Source of the DNA: Companilactobacillus formosensis
Lineage (GTDB): Bacteria; Bacillota; Bacilli; Lactobacillales; Lactobacillaceae
Direction: 5' to 3'
DNA length: 64,000 bases
NCBI RefSeq assembly: GCF_005405305.1
Contig: NZ_BJDU01000005.1
Span: 174,540-238,539 of the forward strand
Positions within the stretch are counted from its first letter, which is position 1. Each line of letters begins with the position of its first letter. Position numbers and translations under genes: made by a program. The notes under the pieces are model-generated. The model saw only the letters and a program-made list of their open reading frames with translations, searched no databases and was not told where the DNA came from. Positions 45,076 through 55,050 of this stretch are shown here, piece by piece.

Positions 45076-46887
45076 CTACTCTACTGTCACGCTTTTTGCA
45101 AGATTACGAGGTTTATCAACATCATTTCCACGTGCCAAACTTGCATAGTAAGCAATTAGTTGAGCTGGTACCACGCTGATAATTGGTGAAATCAATTCAT
45201 CGATTTCTGGAATAATGATTTGATCGCCCTTTTCAGCATATTTTTGACTAGCAATTACTAATACATGAGCACCACGAGCTTCAACTTCTTGAATATTACC
45301 ACGAGTATGACTGGCACCAACACCATCATTAATATAAGCAAATACCGGTGTATTCTTTTCAATCAATGCGATCGTACCATGCTTTAATTCTCCAGCAGCA
45401 AAGCCCTCAGCGTGGATGTAAGAGATTTCTTTTAGTTTTAAGGCTGCTTCAAGTGATAAAGCATAATCGATTCCACGGCCGATATAGAAAGCATCTGTTT
45501 GGTCTGTTAAGTAGTCGGCTGTCAATTTCTTGATAGTTGCTTTTTCATCAACAATTTGTTGAATACCGTTGGCAGCTAGAGCAAGTTGTTTCTTCAAATT
45601 GAAATCTTTAGCTACGTCTAAGTTCTTTGCATCACCCAAAGCTTTAGCCAAAACTGATTCAACAGCAATTTGGGCTGTATAAGCTTTAGTTGAAGCTACG
45701 GCGATTTCAGGACCTGCTAGAAGTTCCATTGTAAAGGTTGCTTCTCTTGAAAGAGTTGAGTTAGGAACATTCGTCATAGTTAAACTTGGTAAGTTCATTT
45801 TATTTACTTTAACAAGAACTTGACGACTGTCAGCAGTTTCACCACTTTGTGACAAGAAGATGAAGAATGGATGCTTAGAAAGTTTTGGCATATGATAACC
45901 AAACTCACTACCTAATTCAACATCAACTGGAATATCGGCAATCTTTTCAAAGATATTTTTACCAACTAAACCAGCATGATAACTAGTACCAGCAGCAACA
46001 ATATACAAACGATCAGCTTTTTTCAATTCATCTAGCAAATCTTGTTCAACATTCAAAGTACCATCAGACTTGATATAGTTTTGAGAAATTTTTCTCATTA
46101 CATTTGGTTGTTCATCGATTTCTTTTAGCATGTAGTGTTCGTAAGTTCCCTTAGAAATATCACTAGCATCTAAGTTGACTGTATATGAATCTCTGTGAAC
46201 TGGTGTACCGTCAATCTTAGAAATATTAACGCTACCTTTTTCCAAAATTACTACTTCGCCATCATGAATTTCAACGAATTCATGAGTTTGGTCTAACATG
46301 GCCATTGCATCTGAACAAATTACATTGAAACCATCACCTAAACCAATCAACAATGGACTCTTATTCTTAGCAACAAAGATCCTGTCAGGTTGTTCCTTAT
46401 CAATCATGGCAAATGCATAAGAACCTTGAATCAAACCTAGAGCCTTTCTAAAAGCAGCTTCACCATCAAGTCCTTCTTTAGCAAAGTGATCAACTAATTG
46501 GACGGCTACTTCGGTATCAGTTTGACTCTTGAAATCGACACCTTGTAAATATTTTTCTTTTAATTCTTCAAAGTTAGTTAGAACACCATTGTGAACTAAA
46601 TAAAAACGATTATCTTCTGAGAAATGAGGATGTGCATTTTCAACTGTTGGCTTACCATGTGTTGCCCATCTAGTATGACCAATTCCGACTGATCCAACAA
46701 CATCATCAGTTACAGCATCTTCAAGTTTACTAATCTTGCCAACTTCTTTAACCAAATAATCCTTACCTGCTTGGTTATTGACATAAATACCGGCTGAATC
46801 ATAACCACGGTATTCTAGTTTTTCTAATCCGTTCAATAAAATATCAGTAGTTTTATTATTTCCAATTACTCCAACAATTCCACACAT
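45076..46887 (-). CDS. glmS: Glutamine-fructose-6-phosphate aminotransferase (isomerising)
   Basis: A 603-residue enzyme: fructose 6-phosphate plus glutamine to glucosamine 6-phosphate. The N-terminal class II glutaminase has the nucleophile Cys2 (MCGIVGVIG). GHTRWATHGKPT and HNGVLTNFEELK mark the active site. Two SIS domains follow (SQSGETADSRQVL; AEGFAAGELKHG), and the C-terminus ends in PRNLAKSVTVE. It supplies all amino sugars for the wall. It has its own promoter with several GGTATAG-type boxes. It is the first enzyme of the route that continues with GlmM just downstream. Confidence 0.97.
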   Translation of the reverse strand: MCGIVGVIGNNKTTDILLNGLEKLEYRGYDSAGIYVNNQAGKDYLVKEVGKISKLEDAVTDDVVGSVGIGHTRWATHGKPTVENAHPHFSEDNRFYLVHNGVLTNFEELKEKYLQGVDFKSQTDTEVAVQLVDHFAKEGLDGEAAFRKALGLIQGSYAFAMIDKEQPDRIFVAKNKSPLLIGLGDGFNVICSDAMAMLDQTHEFVEIHDGEVVILEKGSVNISKIDGTPVHRDSYTVNLDASDISKGTYEHYMLKEIDEQPNVMRKISQNYIKSDGTLNVEQDLLDELKKADRLYIVAAGTSYHAGLVGKNIFEKIADIPVDVELGSEFGYHMPKLSKHPFFIFLSQSGETADSRQVLVKVNKMNLPSLTMTNVPNSTLSREATFTMELLAGPEIAVASTKAYTAQIAVESVLAKALGDAKNLDVAKDFNLKKQLALAANGIQQIVDEKATIKKLTADYLTDQTDAFYIGRGIDYALSLEAALKLKEISYIHAEGFAAGELKHGTIALIEKNTPVFAYINDGVGASHTRGNIQEVEARGAHVLVIASQKYAEKGDQIIIPEIDELISPIISVVPAQLIAYYASLARGNDVDKPRNLAKSVTVE

Positions 46888-46907
46888 AGTTTTTCAAGCC
46901 TTTCTCA

Positions 46908-47075
46908 ATTGGTCTAGTTTATTATTATTAAATGGTATAGTTCATTCGAATTAACTTTATCATCTTGCGACAATGCCTAGAATACTAATATTAGGTTTTT
47001 TTGTCAAGAAAATATTAACATTTTTCTTAAATGGTATAGTTGGTACATACCATACGCAAAGAATCGGTATAGATG
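46908..47075 (-). promoter_or_regulatory. glmS promoter with four NagR-like operator boxes
   Basis: The promoter is TTGACA (complement at 47002-47007), a 17-bp spacer and TATTCT (46979-46984). GGTCTAG at 46911 and GGTATAG at 46934 lie downstream of the start point. GGTATAGTTGGTACATACC at 47033 and GGTATAGATGG at 47066 lie upstream. These resemble GntR/HutC-type NagR/YvoA boxes (GGTCTAGACC core) that sense glucosamine phosphate. The leader is about 85 nt, too short to hold a glmS ribozyme. Repression by amino-sugar-6-phosphate supply is inference. Confidence 0.7.
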
Positions 47076-47127
47076 GTATATGCCGATATAATCAACTCGC
47101 TATAAAATCAATAAGAAAAAAGTATGC

Positions 47128-47170
47128 CAAAAAAATAGAGATTGAGGTATTAATCCCTCAATCTCTATTT
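47128..47170 (-). terminator. Terminator of glmM operon
   Basis: AAATAGAGATTGAGG pairs with CCTCAATCTCTATTT around a short loop, then T7 on the minus strand. Confidence 0.93.
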
Positions 47171-47213
47171 ATTATTTTTATTATATAGTCTTTAATGTCA
47201 TAAAACTAATATT

Positions 47214-48566
47214 TTAGCTTAATTCATTTTTAACTACTTCAACGATTTGATCACAGTATTCGTTAACTTTTTCTTCAGTTGAAGCTTCGCACATAACACG
47301 CAATAATGCTTGTGTACCACTAGGACGAACTAATACTCGACCATCGCCGTCCATTTCATCTTCGACTGCTTTGATGGCATCAAGAATTGGTTGATGTTTA
47401 TCCCATGAGTTCTTATCAGCAACTGGTACGTTAACTAATTTCTGTGGATATACTTTAACTGGTGCGCCCAATTCTGCTAAGCTCTTGCCAGTTTCTTTCA
47501 TAACGTGCAACAAGTGGATACCAGTCAACATACCGTCACCAGTATTCATGTATTCATACAAAACAACGTGACCTGATTGTTCGCCACCGATGTTGTAATT
47601 GTTCTTACGAATTTCTTCAACCACGTGACGATCTCCGACAGCAGTTTGAACTGACTTCATCCCGTTAGCTTCAATAGCTTTATACAAACCGATATTACTC
47701 ATAACAGTCGTTACGATTGTATCTTTCTTAAGACGACCACCATCGTGAAGGTATTTACCAAGAATGAACATAATCTTGTCACCATCAACGATATTTCCGT
47801 CAGCATCTACAGCAATACAACGGTCTCCATCACCATCAAAAGCTAATCCAGCCACAGCGTCTGATTCCTTAACACGTTGTGCCAATTGTTCTGGATGAGT
47901 TGAACCAACATTCTTATTGATATTGATTCCATCTGGATGAGATGCCATAATTTCAAAATCTACGCCTAAATCAGCAAATAATGTACTTGCTAAACGGCTA
48001 GTTGAACCATTTGCAGTATCCAAGACAATCTTCATGCCACTCAAATCATCGGATAAAGTTTGTTTTAAGAATTGAAGATACTTTTGGGCACCTTCTGGAT
48101 AATCAGAAACGCTACCTAAACCTTCAGCTGATGGTCTTGGCAAAGTATCTTCTTTAGCATCTAATAATTCTTCAATTTCATCTTCAACCTTATCTGGCAA
48201 TTTATAACCATCTGAACCAAAGAACTTGATTCCGTTATCTTCAGCAGGATTATGCGATGCAGAAATCATAATTCCAGCATCAGCTGAAACGGCACGGATT
48301 AAATATGCTACAGCAGGAGTAGTAATTACATCAAGATCCAAAACCTCGATACCTACTGAAAGTAATCCTGAGATCAAACTTGATTGCAACATTTGACCTG
48401 AAATACGTGTATCTCTAGCAACTAAAACACGTGGACGTGCATCATCATTTTCTGAATGTTGTGTCAGAACATAGCCACCGAATCTTCCTAGCTTAAATGC
48501 TAATTCGGGACTTAATTCTTTATTTGCAATACCTCTTACTCCGTCTGTTCCAAAATATTTTGTCAT
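47214..48566 (-). CDS. glmM: Phosphoglucosamine mutase
   Basis: A 450-residue alpha-D-phosphohexomutase: glucosamine 6-phosphate to glucosamine 1-phosphate. The phosphoserine is S104 in [16 protein letters not shown]. The metal loop is DGDGDRC, sugar-binding GEQSGH, and phosphate-binding [10 protein letters not shown]. The N-terminus [10 protein letters not shown] is typical. In Firmicutes GlmM binds CdaA and inhibits it, and it is encoded right after cdaR here, as elsewhere. It ends in a strong terminator. Confidence 0.97.
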   Translation of the reverse strand: MTKYFGTDGVRGIANKELSPELAFKLGRFGGYVLTQHSENDDARPRVLVARDTRISGQMLQSSLISGLLSVGIEVLDLDVITTPAVAYLIRAVSADAGIMISASHNPAEDNGIKFFGSDGYKLPDKVEDEIEELLDAKEDTLPRPSAEGLGSVSDYPEGAQKYLQFLKQTLSDDLSGMKIVLDTANGSTSRLASTLFADLGVDFEIMASHPDGININKNVGSTHPEQLAQRVKESDAVAGLAFDGDGDRCIAVDADGNIVDGDKIMFILGKYLHDGGRLKKDTIVTTVMSNIGLYKAIEANGMKSVQTAVGDRHVVEEIRKNNYNIGGEQSGHVVLYEYMNTGDGMLTGIHLLHVMKETGKSLAELGAPVKVYPQKLVNVPVADKNSWDKHQPILDAIKAVEDEMDGDGRVLVRPSGTQALLRVMCEASTEEKVNEYCDQIVEVVKNELS

Positions 48567-48587
48567 GAAAAACTTACCCCCAGCGTA

Positions 48588-49676
48588 TTATTGTTCGCTA
48601 TTATCGTCTGTCGAATTATCATTCGATGAACTTGTATTATCGCTAGTACTACTATTAGTAGTATTAGTGCTTGTATTACTACTATTACTGCTATTATTGC
48701 TGCTTGACGAACTAGACGAACCCGTCGAGATCGAAACATCAATAGTATCTGGATCTGTAAACGCCACTTTATTTCCTAAAGCATCAGCTAAATTGATTGA
48801 TTTCTTAGTATTGCCATTCACATCGCTAACATCAACTGGCACGTCAATAGAACTATCAATTGCATCAATTTGATCCTGTGTTCCATAGACTCGAATTGTC
48901 TTGACATCAGATGTGACCGATAAATTTGAGGTGGTACTACTTGAAGTCCCTTTTTGTTTCAAATTTATGCTGACTTGTTTACTTTGAATCGATATAGGAA
49001 TTTTTACGTGAACTGTTTGAGGATCCAACGTAACATTTACAGTTTTACCATTTTTATCGAGTGCTTGCACTAAAACTTCTTGATCAAATGTCGATTTTAT
49101 TCCTTTTGGCAAAATTGGTTTAACAATTACCTTAGCAATTTTTTCAATTTCAGTTGCTGCACCAGTCACTGTAACCGTTTCTGGAGAGACTTCCACCTTT
49201 CCAGTTTCATAACCAGTAGCTAAGGAATCCTTGTTATAGTCAACATCCACATCAAATTTTTTCGTTTCACGGTGCTGAATATTGACAGTAACGTACTTAG
49301 GCTTAATGCTATAAGTCAATTCACTGTTCAAACCAGACTCCTTGATTTGCACACGATGCTGTCCAACAGATAAATCTTTTAAATTCAAATATAAATTAAA
49401 ATTTTGTGTATTCTTAGTCGCTGTAACCAAAGCTGAAGGGCCCTCAATCGTTATTTTAACGGTCTCCGGATACCCAGTTATATAATACTTATCAACATCA
49501 GCTTGTAATTGGAGCGGCACTGAAATAGTTGTTTTCTTCGTCACAGTCGAAGTATTAGATTGATTTGAATCTCTCGTCGATCCAACACCAGGTGAACTAA
49601 CGTAGAAAAACAACCACAATGCACAACAGAGGGCAATAAATGCATAAAAATAATTACTGTTAATTATCTTTTTCAT
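48588..49676 (-). CDS. cdaR: CdaA regulatory protein CdaR (YbbR)
   Basis: A 362-residue membrane-anchored protein with one N-terminal helix (about residues 8-28, NYFYAFIALCCALWLFFYVS) and three extracytoplasmic YbbR modules (about 45-130, 135-225 and 230-315). The C-terminal tail from about 316 is Ser/Asn/Thr/Asp-rich low complexity, which is unusual length for the family. CdaR binds and modulates the diadenylate cyclase. Its gene overlaps cdaA by 17 bases. Confidence 0.93.
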   Translation of the reverse strand: MKKIINSNYFYAFIALCCALWLFFYVSSPGVGSTRDSNQSNTSTVTKKTTISVPLQLQADVDKYYITGYPETVKITIEGPSALVTATKNTQNFNLYLNLKDLSVGQHRVQIKESGLNSELTYSIKPKYVTVNIQHRETKKFDVDVDYNKDSLATGYETGKVEVSPETVTVTGAATEIEKIAKVIVKPILPKGIKSTFDQEVLVQALDKNGKTVNVTLDPQTVHVKIPISIQSKQVSINLKQKGTSSSTTSNLSVTSDVKTIRVYGTQDQIDAIDSSIDVPVDVSDVNGNTKKSINLADALGNKVAFTDPDTIDVSISTGSSSSSSSNNSSNSSNTSTNTTNSSTSDNTSSSNDNSTDDNSEQ

Positions 49677-50517
49677 TTTGGTCCTCCTTCTTTCGACGAC
49701 CTATTTTAAAGAAATCTAAGATTGAACGGTTAGCATTTTCATCGGGATCTTTCAACTGAGCATGAAGATATTTGAGATAATCTTCTCTAGTCAGATCCAA
49801 CATCATATGACCGTTTCGAGTAATCATAACACCACCAGTCTCTTCAGAAACAACGATCGTGATAGCATCAGTTACTTCACTGATACCTACCGCAGCTCTA
49901 TGACGCGTTCCTAATTCCTTGGGAATCGTATTGCTCTCAGAAAGAGGCAAATAGGCAGCAGCTACGGAAATGCGATTATTTCGGATAATAACTGCTCCAT
50001 CATGTAACGGCGTGTTAGGAATGAAAATATTGATCAATAAAGCCCCAGTAACTTCAGCGTCCAAATCAATTCCGGTTTCAACGTACTCTTCCAACCCAGT
50101 ATTCATTTCCAAAGTTATCAAAGCACCGATCCGGCGTTTGCTCATGTACTGAATAGCCTGATCAAGACTTTCAATCAAATGATTCTTGGTCTTACCTTCT
50201 TCATTGCTCGTCGAACTGAATAACGGCAATCTTCCCAAATGTTCCAAACCACGTCTTATTTCTGGTTGGAAAATTATGACAATAACAATAATTCCCCAAT
50301 TGATTAATTGGTCCATTAAAAATGATACAGTGTGTAAATTTAAAGCCCAACTGACCAATTTAATAACAAAAATAATTACGATTCCTTTGAGAAGCTGTAC
50401 TGCTTTAGTTCCTCGTAACATTGACAGAACTTTATATAAAACATACCAGACTACTAGGATATCAACCAAGTTAGCCAGGTTCTGCCATGTAAAAATATTG
50501 CTTGGTATAAAATTCAT
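49660..50517 (-). CDS. cdaA: Diadenylate cyclase (c-di-AMP synthase) CdaA
   Basis: A 285-residue enzyme making c-di-AMP from two ATP. Three transmembrane helices (residues about 14-32, 43-60 and 65-83) precede the DAC domain, with the catalytic DGA at 173-175 (LHDGAVIIR) and RHR at 205-207 (GTRHRAAVGISE). c-di-AMP controls potassium/osmolyte uptake and wall homeostasis. SD TAAGGAGC lies 6 bases before the ATG. The gene follows nhaP and starts the cdaA-cdaR-glmM operon. Confidence 0.97.
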   Translation of the reverse strand: MNFIPSNIFTWQNLANLVDILVVWYVLYKVLSMLRGTKAVQLLKGIVIIFVIKLVSWALNLHTVSFLMDQLINWGIIVIVIIFQPEIRRGLEHLGRLPLFSSTSNEEGKTKNHLIESLDQAIQYMSKRRIGALITLEMNTGLEEYVETGIDLDAEVTGALLINIFIPNTPLHDGAVIIRNNRISVAAAYLPLSESNTIPKELGTRHRAAVGISEVTDAITIVVSEETGGVMITRNGHMMLDLTREDYLKYLHAQLKDPDENANRSILDFFKIGRRKKEDQNEKDN

Positions 50518-50591
50518 TTTTCTAGCTCCTTAGCAGTTCGAATTAATTATAACAAACAATAAAAATTATAAAAGTTTATCATATTTGTGTT

Positions 50592-52727
50592 TTATTCCAC
50601 ACCTGTATTGATAACTTCCTCGCTATAATTAATATTTTTTCGTAATTCATTGGCAGTTAATTTGCTGACACGTCCTTGCTCCAACATGTCTTGGACAAAA
50701 GCTCGTTGATAACTCAAAGCTTTAACCTCTAAAGCCATTCGTTCACTATTGAATTCTGGAGAACGTCCACGATACTTACCTTGCAACAATTCTAGACGAT
50801 CTTCATAATGCCGTTGGAAAATATAAATTAAGTTATCATCAATATCTTCTTGATTAGATTGATCTAATTCTTGAAGTTTTTCCAAAGCTTTCTTTGCCCC
50901 AGCAATTGATATCTTGATAGAATCTTGATTCATTTGCTGAACGTCATTATATTTAACGGAACGATAAATCCAACGTTTAATTTGTAAGAAAGTTCTTCTA
51001 AAATAGCTAATAAAAAATTCAATTGTAGAATTGTAGCGACGATGGACAATTTCTTTCTTGTACTTAGCAATTTTTCTCGTAGCTAAATCATATGAATCAT
51101 CCGAAATTTCGTGATTTTCGTACAATTCATCAATCGCATCTAATTCACAATTAAAACAAATGTCCCACAGCTCGGCGTCTTTTTTACTCTTCACGCGGCG
51201 CTTACTGATTTGATGACTAACAACACTAGAATTATTATTGCGAAAGCTCAAATTTCTAATATCATTCAAATATTCAGCGATAACTGAAGAATATACCGCT
51301 GTATCGCCTTCATCCATCTCATTACGAAGCTTTTTGACTGTTTTGTCCAAAATAACACGATTAGCTTCTATTTGAGTTAATTCAACTGGTGCACTTTCTT
51401 CTTCTTCATCGTCAGAATCATCCGAATTATCGGAACTAAAAGTATTACCACGATAAGCAACTGGAGCACTGCTTTTAGTCATAAGTGGGATTAAGATCGT
51501 TGCTCCCAACAAACTGAAAATAATTACCGCACTGGCAACGAATAGTAACAAGGTTCTAGAAGGAAATGGATCTCCACCTTTGATTGTCATTGGTAGCGAC
51601 AAGACACCGACCATGGTTACAGCCCCACGAACTCCAGAAATCCCGGACATTAAACAATCGTAAAGTCTAGTTTTAGACCACAATTTGATTTTGCCGTCAG
51701 GATTGTTAGAAAATGTCGAGTAAACGTAACTCCAAGCAAATCTAATCACAACTAACATTACCCAAATAGCAAAGGCTAAAATTGTTGCCCAAAATGTATT
51801 GATATTATCATTATGAACTAATTCTTCCATTGCAAAAGGTATTTCAATTCCTAATAGGACAAAGACAATCCCGTTTAAAACGTAAACGACCAAATCCCAG
51901 GTTCTTGACGTAATCAGTCGAATTTCCGGTGTAAAAGCACTCATATTGTGATTTGAAGAAATATTCAAAATACCAGCAATTACGACTGCTACAACTCCAG
52001 AAACATCAAAAACGTCTTCGGCAACGTAGTAAATAATAAATGGAATAATAATTTGGATTATGGCATGCAAAATTGAATCATCCACACCTTGATTGATCAA
52101 ATACAATCTAATTCCGTTAAAAATCCAAATCATTATTGCACCCACTAAAGCACCAACAATTGAAATATGGAAGAAATCGATCGTAGCACTCTTTAATGAG
52201 AACATTCCAGTAACAGTGGCAGCAACCCCATATTTAAAGCAAATCAAACCAGACGCATCATTAATCAAACTTTCACCACTGATTAGATGCATTAGTTTGT
52301 CGGGAATATGTGCCTTTTTAGCAATCGATTGAACCGCGATTGGATCGGTTGGTGATAAAACCGCTACTAATGTAAAGGCGGTTGCCCAAGGTAAACTTGG
52401 GATTAAAAATTTCACGAATACTCCACCGACTAAAGTTGAAATAATGACCAGAATAATTGCATTACCTAAAATTGGACCCTTGAGTTTCCAAAGTTCTCGT
52501 TTAGGAAAATTATTTCCATCATTAAACAAAATCGGCGCAATAAACGCTAACAAAAACCACTCTGTATCGACATAAATTTTAACGTGCATAAACAATGCCG
52601 CCAAAACACCAGCTGCAATTTGTAACAAACTCGGTGGAATCGACACAAAGTAGTGACTAACAATATTGGCAATAATTAAGAGTGAAAGAATCAAAATAAT
52701 TGATTCAAGTATTTCCACAGACAACAC
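50592..52727 (-). CDS. CPA1-type Na+(K+)/H+ antiporter (NhaP-like) with long cytosolic tail
   Basis: A 711-residue antiporter. The membrane half (1-430) has 12 helices with LSPTDPIAV and GESLINDASGLICFK, the ion-binding Asp block of CPA1. The tail (430-711) begins with an acidic SDNSDDSDDEEEESAP segment, then helical regions (NRVILDKTVKKLRNEMDEGD, ELDAIDELYENHEIS). Such tails act as regulatory domains. It lies between murB and cdaA, so co-regulation with c-di-AMP metabolism is possible (inference). Ion specificity cannot be read. Confidence 0.88.
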   Translation of the reverse strand: MLSVEILESIILILSLLIIANIVSHYFVSIPPSLLQIAAGVLAALFMHVKIYVDTEWFLLAFIAPILFNDGNNFPKRELWKLKGPILGNAIILVIISTLVGGVFVKFLIPSLPWATAFTLVAVLSPTDPIAVQSIAKKAHIPDKLMHLISGESLINDASGLICFKYGVAATVTGMFSLKSATIDFFHISIVGALVGAIMIWIFNGIRLYLINQGVDDSILHAIIQIIIPFIIYYVAEDVFDVSGVVAVVIAGILNISSNHNMSAFTPEIRLITSRTWDLVVYVLNGIVFVLLGIEIPFAMEELVHNDNINTFWATILAFAIWVMLVVIRFAWSYVYSTFSNNPDGKIKLWSKTRLYDCLMSGISGVRGAVTMVGVLSLPMTIKGGDPFPSRTLLLFVASAVIIFSLLGATILIPLMTKSSAPVAYRGNTFSSDNSDDSDDEEEESAPVELTQIEANRVILDKTVKKLRNEMDEGDTAVYSSVIAEYLNDIRNLSFRNNNSSVVSHQISKRRVKSKKDAELWDICFNCELDAIDELYENHEISDDSYDLATRKIAKYKKEIVHRRYNSTIEFFISYFRRTFLQIKRWIYRSVKYNDVQQMNQDSIKISIAGAKKALEKLQELDQSNQEDIDDNLIYIFQRHYEDRLELLQGKYRGRSPEFNSERMALEVKALSYQRAFVQDMLEQGRVSKLTANELRKNINYSEEVINTGVE

Positions 52728-52738
52728 CTACCGTTCTT

Positions 52739-53638
52739 TTATTTTTTGTCTTCACCAATAATGCGAACTTCGGTATGAAGTTCAACATCAAACTTTTCTT
52801 TAACAGTCTTTTGAATCAGATGAATCAAATTCATATAATCAGTTGCTGTGGCATGTTTGACATTAACGATAAAACCAGCATGCTTCATAGAAACTTGAGC
52901 CCCGCCGACCATCTTACCTTGCAAACCAGCTTTGATGATCAAAGGACCAGTGAAGTGACCTTTAGGACGTTTAAAGACACTACCACATGATGGGTATTCC
53001 AAAGGTTGTTTAGAACGTCTCAATGCATTTAGACGATCCATTTCTTCTTGAATAACATCTTTATTACCACGTTTTAGTGAGAACGTAGCGCTTATAACGA
53101 TACCGCCATCGTCTTGAACAGTACTGTGACGGTAACTAAAATTCATTTCATCATGCGTCAAAGTCGTAATGTGTCCATCAGGCAATAAAACTTCGGCAGA
53201 TTCAAAAACATCTTTAATCTCTCCACCATAAGCTCCAGCATTCATGAAAACAGCTCCCCCTACACTTCCAGGGATTCCAGCTGCAAATTCTATGCCTGTT
53301 AAACCAGCTTTTTGTGCAGCAATCGTCGTATTAATAATTGTTGCACCAGCTTCAGCCGTAACTTTGGTTTCAGAAACTTCAATCTTTTTAAAGTTAGGCA
53401 AAATAATCACAATGCCACGTATGCCACCATCTTTAATAATTAAATTACTGGCATTACCAATAACTGTGATTGGCACTTGATTGACACGTGCAGTATCAAC
53501 GATTTGAATCAACTCTTCACGTGTTTTTGGAAAGGCCAAAGTATCAGCATTTCCACCAGTTTTAGTAAATGTATATTTACTAAGTGGTTCATTTAACTTA
53601 AATTCAATATTTGGTAATTTTTCAACTGGAAAATTCAA
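52739..53638 (-). CDS. murB: UDP-N-acetylenolpyruvoylglucosamine reductase
   Basis: A 299-residue FAD-dependent enzyme: reduces UDP-GlcNAc-enolpyruvate to UDP-MurNAc. FAD-binding block is [21 protein letters not shown] and [30 protein letters not shown] is diagnostic, and the catalytic Ser is in [20 protein letters not shown] (type II MurB). It starts a likely operon with nhaP (11 bases apart). Divergent from exoA. The head of the murB-nhaP-cdaA-cdaR-glmM cluster. Confidence 0.96.
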   Translation of the reverse strand: MNFPVEKLPNIEFKLNEPLSKYTFTKTGGNADTLAFPKTREELIQIVDTARVNQVPITVIGNASNLIIKDGGIRGIVIILPNFKKIEVSETKVTAEAGATIINTTIAAQKAGLTGIEFAAGIPGSVGGAVFMNAGAYGGEIKDVFESAEVLLPDGHITTLTHDEMNFSYRHSTVQDDGGIVISATFSLKRGNKDVIQEEMDRLNALRRSKQPLEYPSCGSVFKRPKGHFTGPLIIKAGLQGKMVGGAQVSMKHAGFIVNVKHATATDYMNLIHLIQKTVKEKFDVELHTEVRIIGEDKK

Positions 53639-53751
53639 TATTCATCATCCTTTATGTTACTAAGACTTACGTCTAATTTTATCACATAGTTAGTTACTTA
53701 ACGACCAAACAGGCATCCCAATAATGCTATAATTATGCCGAGGTGATTTTA

Positions 53752-54513
53752 ATGAAACTAATATCTTGGAATGTAAACGGTTTACGTGCTGTCGTCAAAA
53801 AAGATTTCGTACCTACCTTTCAACAATTAAATGCTGATGTTTTTAGCATTCAAGAGACTAAAATGCAAGAAGGACAACTAGATCTTGATTTGCCTGGTTA
53901 TCATCAATATTTCTTTTATGCTAAGAAAAAAGGTTATTCTGGAACAGCTATTTTTTCAAAAGCTGAACCGATTTCTTTCAAACAAGGTTTGGGTATCGAA
54001 GAATTTGACGATGAAGGACGCACAATAACCTTAGAATTCCCTGATTTTTATTTAATCAACAGCTATACACCTAATTCACAACCAAAATTAAAGCGTGTCG
54101 ATTATCGGATGCGTTATGACGATGCTTTACGGAAATATATGTTACAATTATCAGCCGATAAACCCGTTATTCTTTGTGGTGATTTAAATGTTGCTCACGA
54201 AGAAATTGACTTAAAGAATCCTAAGACTAATCACAAGAATCCTGGTTTTTCTGACCAAGAACGTGATAAATTTAGTCAATTGCTCGACAGTGGGTTTATC
54301 GATAGTTTTAGACTGCTTCACCCAGAAGAAATTAAATATTCATGGTGGAGTTATCGTTTTAATGCTCGTAAAAATAACGCTGGGTGGAGAATCGATTATT
54401 TCGTCGTTTCTAAAAATGGTCAGCAATTGATTCAAAATGCCGATATTTTAACTGACATTTATGGATCAGACCATTGCCCAATTGAATTAGACCTTAATAT
54501 TAAAGGAGAATAA
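53752..54513 (+). CDS. exoA: Exodeoxyribonuclease III / AP endonuclease
   Basis: A 253-residue DNA repair nuclease. Metal and catalytic blocks are SWNVNGLRA (residues 4-12), IQETKMQ, GDLNVAHEEID, WSYRFNARKNNAGWRIDYF and SDHCPIELD. It cuts at abasic sites and has 3'-5' exonuclease activity. The start is ATG 53752, with GAGGTG seven bases upstream; a GTG three codons earlier belongs to the SD. It is followed 3 bases later by a DnaQ-like exonuclease, forming an operon. Confidence 0.95.
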   Translation: MKLISWNVNGLRAVVKKDFVPTFQQLNADVFSIQETKMQEGQLDLDLPGYHQYFFYAKKKGYSGTAIFSKAEPISFKQGLGIEEFDDEGRTITLEFPDFYLINSYTPNSQPKLKRVDYRMRYDDALRKYMLQLSADKPVILCGDLNVAHEEIDLKNPKTNHKNPGFSDQERDKFSQLLDSGFIDSFRLLHPEEIKYSWWSYRFNARKNNAGWRIDYFVVSKNGQQLIQNADILTDIYGSDHCPIELDLNIKGE

Positions 54514-54516
54514 TCT

Positions 54517-55050
54517 ATGAATTTCGTCGCCATGGATTTTGAAACAGCTAATGGCAAACGCTCCAGTGCCTGTTCATTGGCTTTAGTTCTCGTGCGGGAA
54601 AATAAAATCGTGGATAGCTTTTATACACTGATCAATCCACGAGAAGTCTTCAGCCCACGTAACATTCAAATCCACCACATAACGCCTCAAGACGTTCAAG
54701 ATGCACCAACTTTTGATCAAGTTTGGCCTCACATTGAACCACTCTTTGACAATAGTCACCTCGTTGCAGCGCACAATGCCAGTTTCGACAATAGTGTTTT
54801 AAAAAATACTTTAACTAATTATGGCATTATGGCTCCAAAATATTTAACTATAGATACTTTGAGAACAAGTCGAAAATTTTATCCAGACTTTCCCAATCAC
54901 AAATTAAATACTGTTTCAAAAGCTTTAAATATCGACTTGAAAAATCACCATAACGCCTTAGCTGATAGTGTGGCTTGCGCTGAAATCTTGCTTAAAACAG
55001 AACAACAATTTGGAACTGAACAAATAAAAAAGATGATTAAGCTCACTTAA
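54517..55050 (+). CDS. DEDDh 3'-5' exonuclease (DnaQ/PolC epsilon-like)
   Basis: A 177-residue stand-alone exonuclease. The acidic catalytic set is visible: D7 and E9 (VAMDFETANGKR), D91 (AHNASFD), H145 and D150 (HHNALADSVACAE). It is a proofreading or nucleic-acid turnover enzyme; the substrate is unknown. SD AAGGAG is six bases before the ATG, in the exoA stop context. It converges on the GNAT gene with an 8-base overlap. Confidence 0.88.
   Translation: MNFVAMDFETANGKRSSACSLALVLVRENKIVDSFYTLINPREVFSPRNIQIHHITPQDVQDAPTFDQVWPHIEPLFDNSHLVAAHNASFDNSVLKNTLTNYGIMAPKYLTIDTLRTSRKFYPDFPNHKLNTVSKALNIDLKNHHNALADSVACAEILLKTEQQFGTEQIKKMIKLT

Noticed and set aside
46888..47170. glmS ribozyme
   Set aside because: The likely start site leaves only about 85 nt of leader and no ribozyme core or conserved 3' sequence was recognised.
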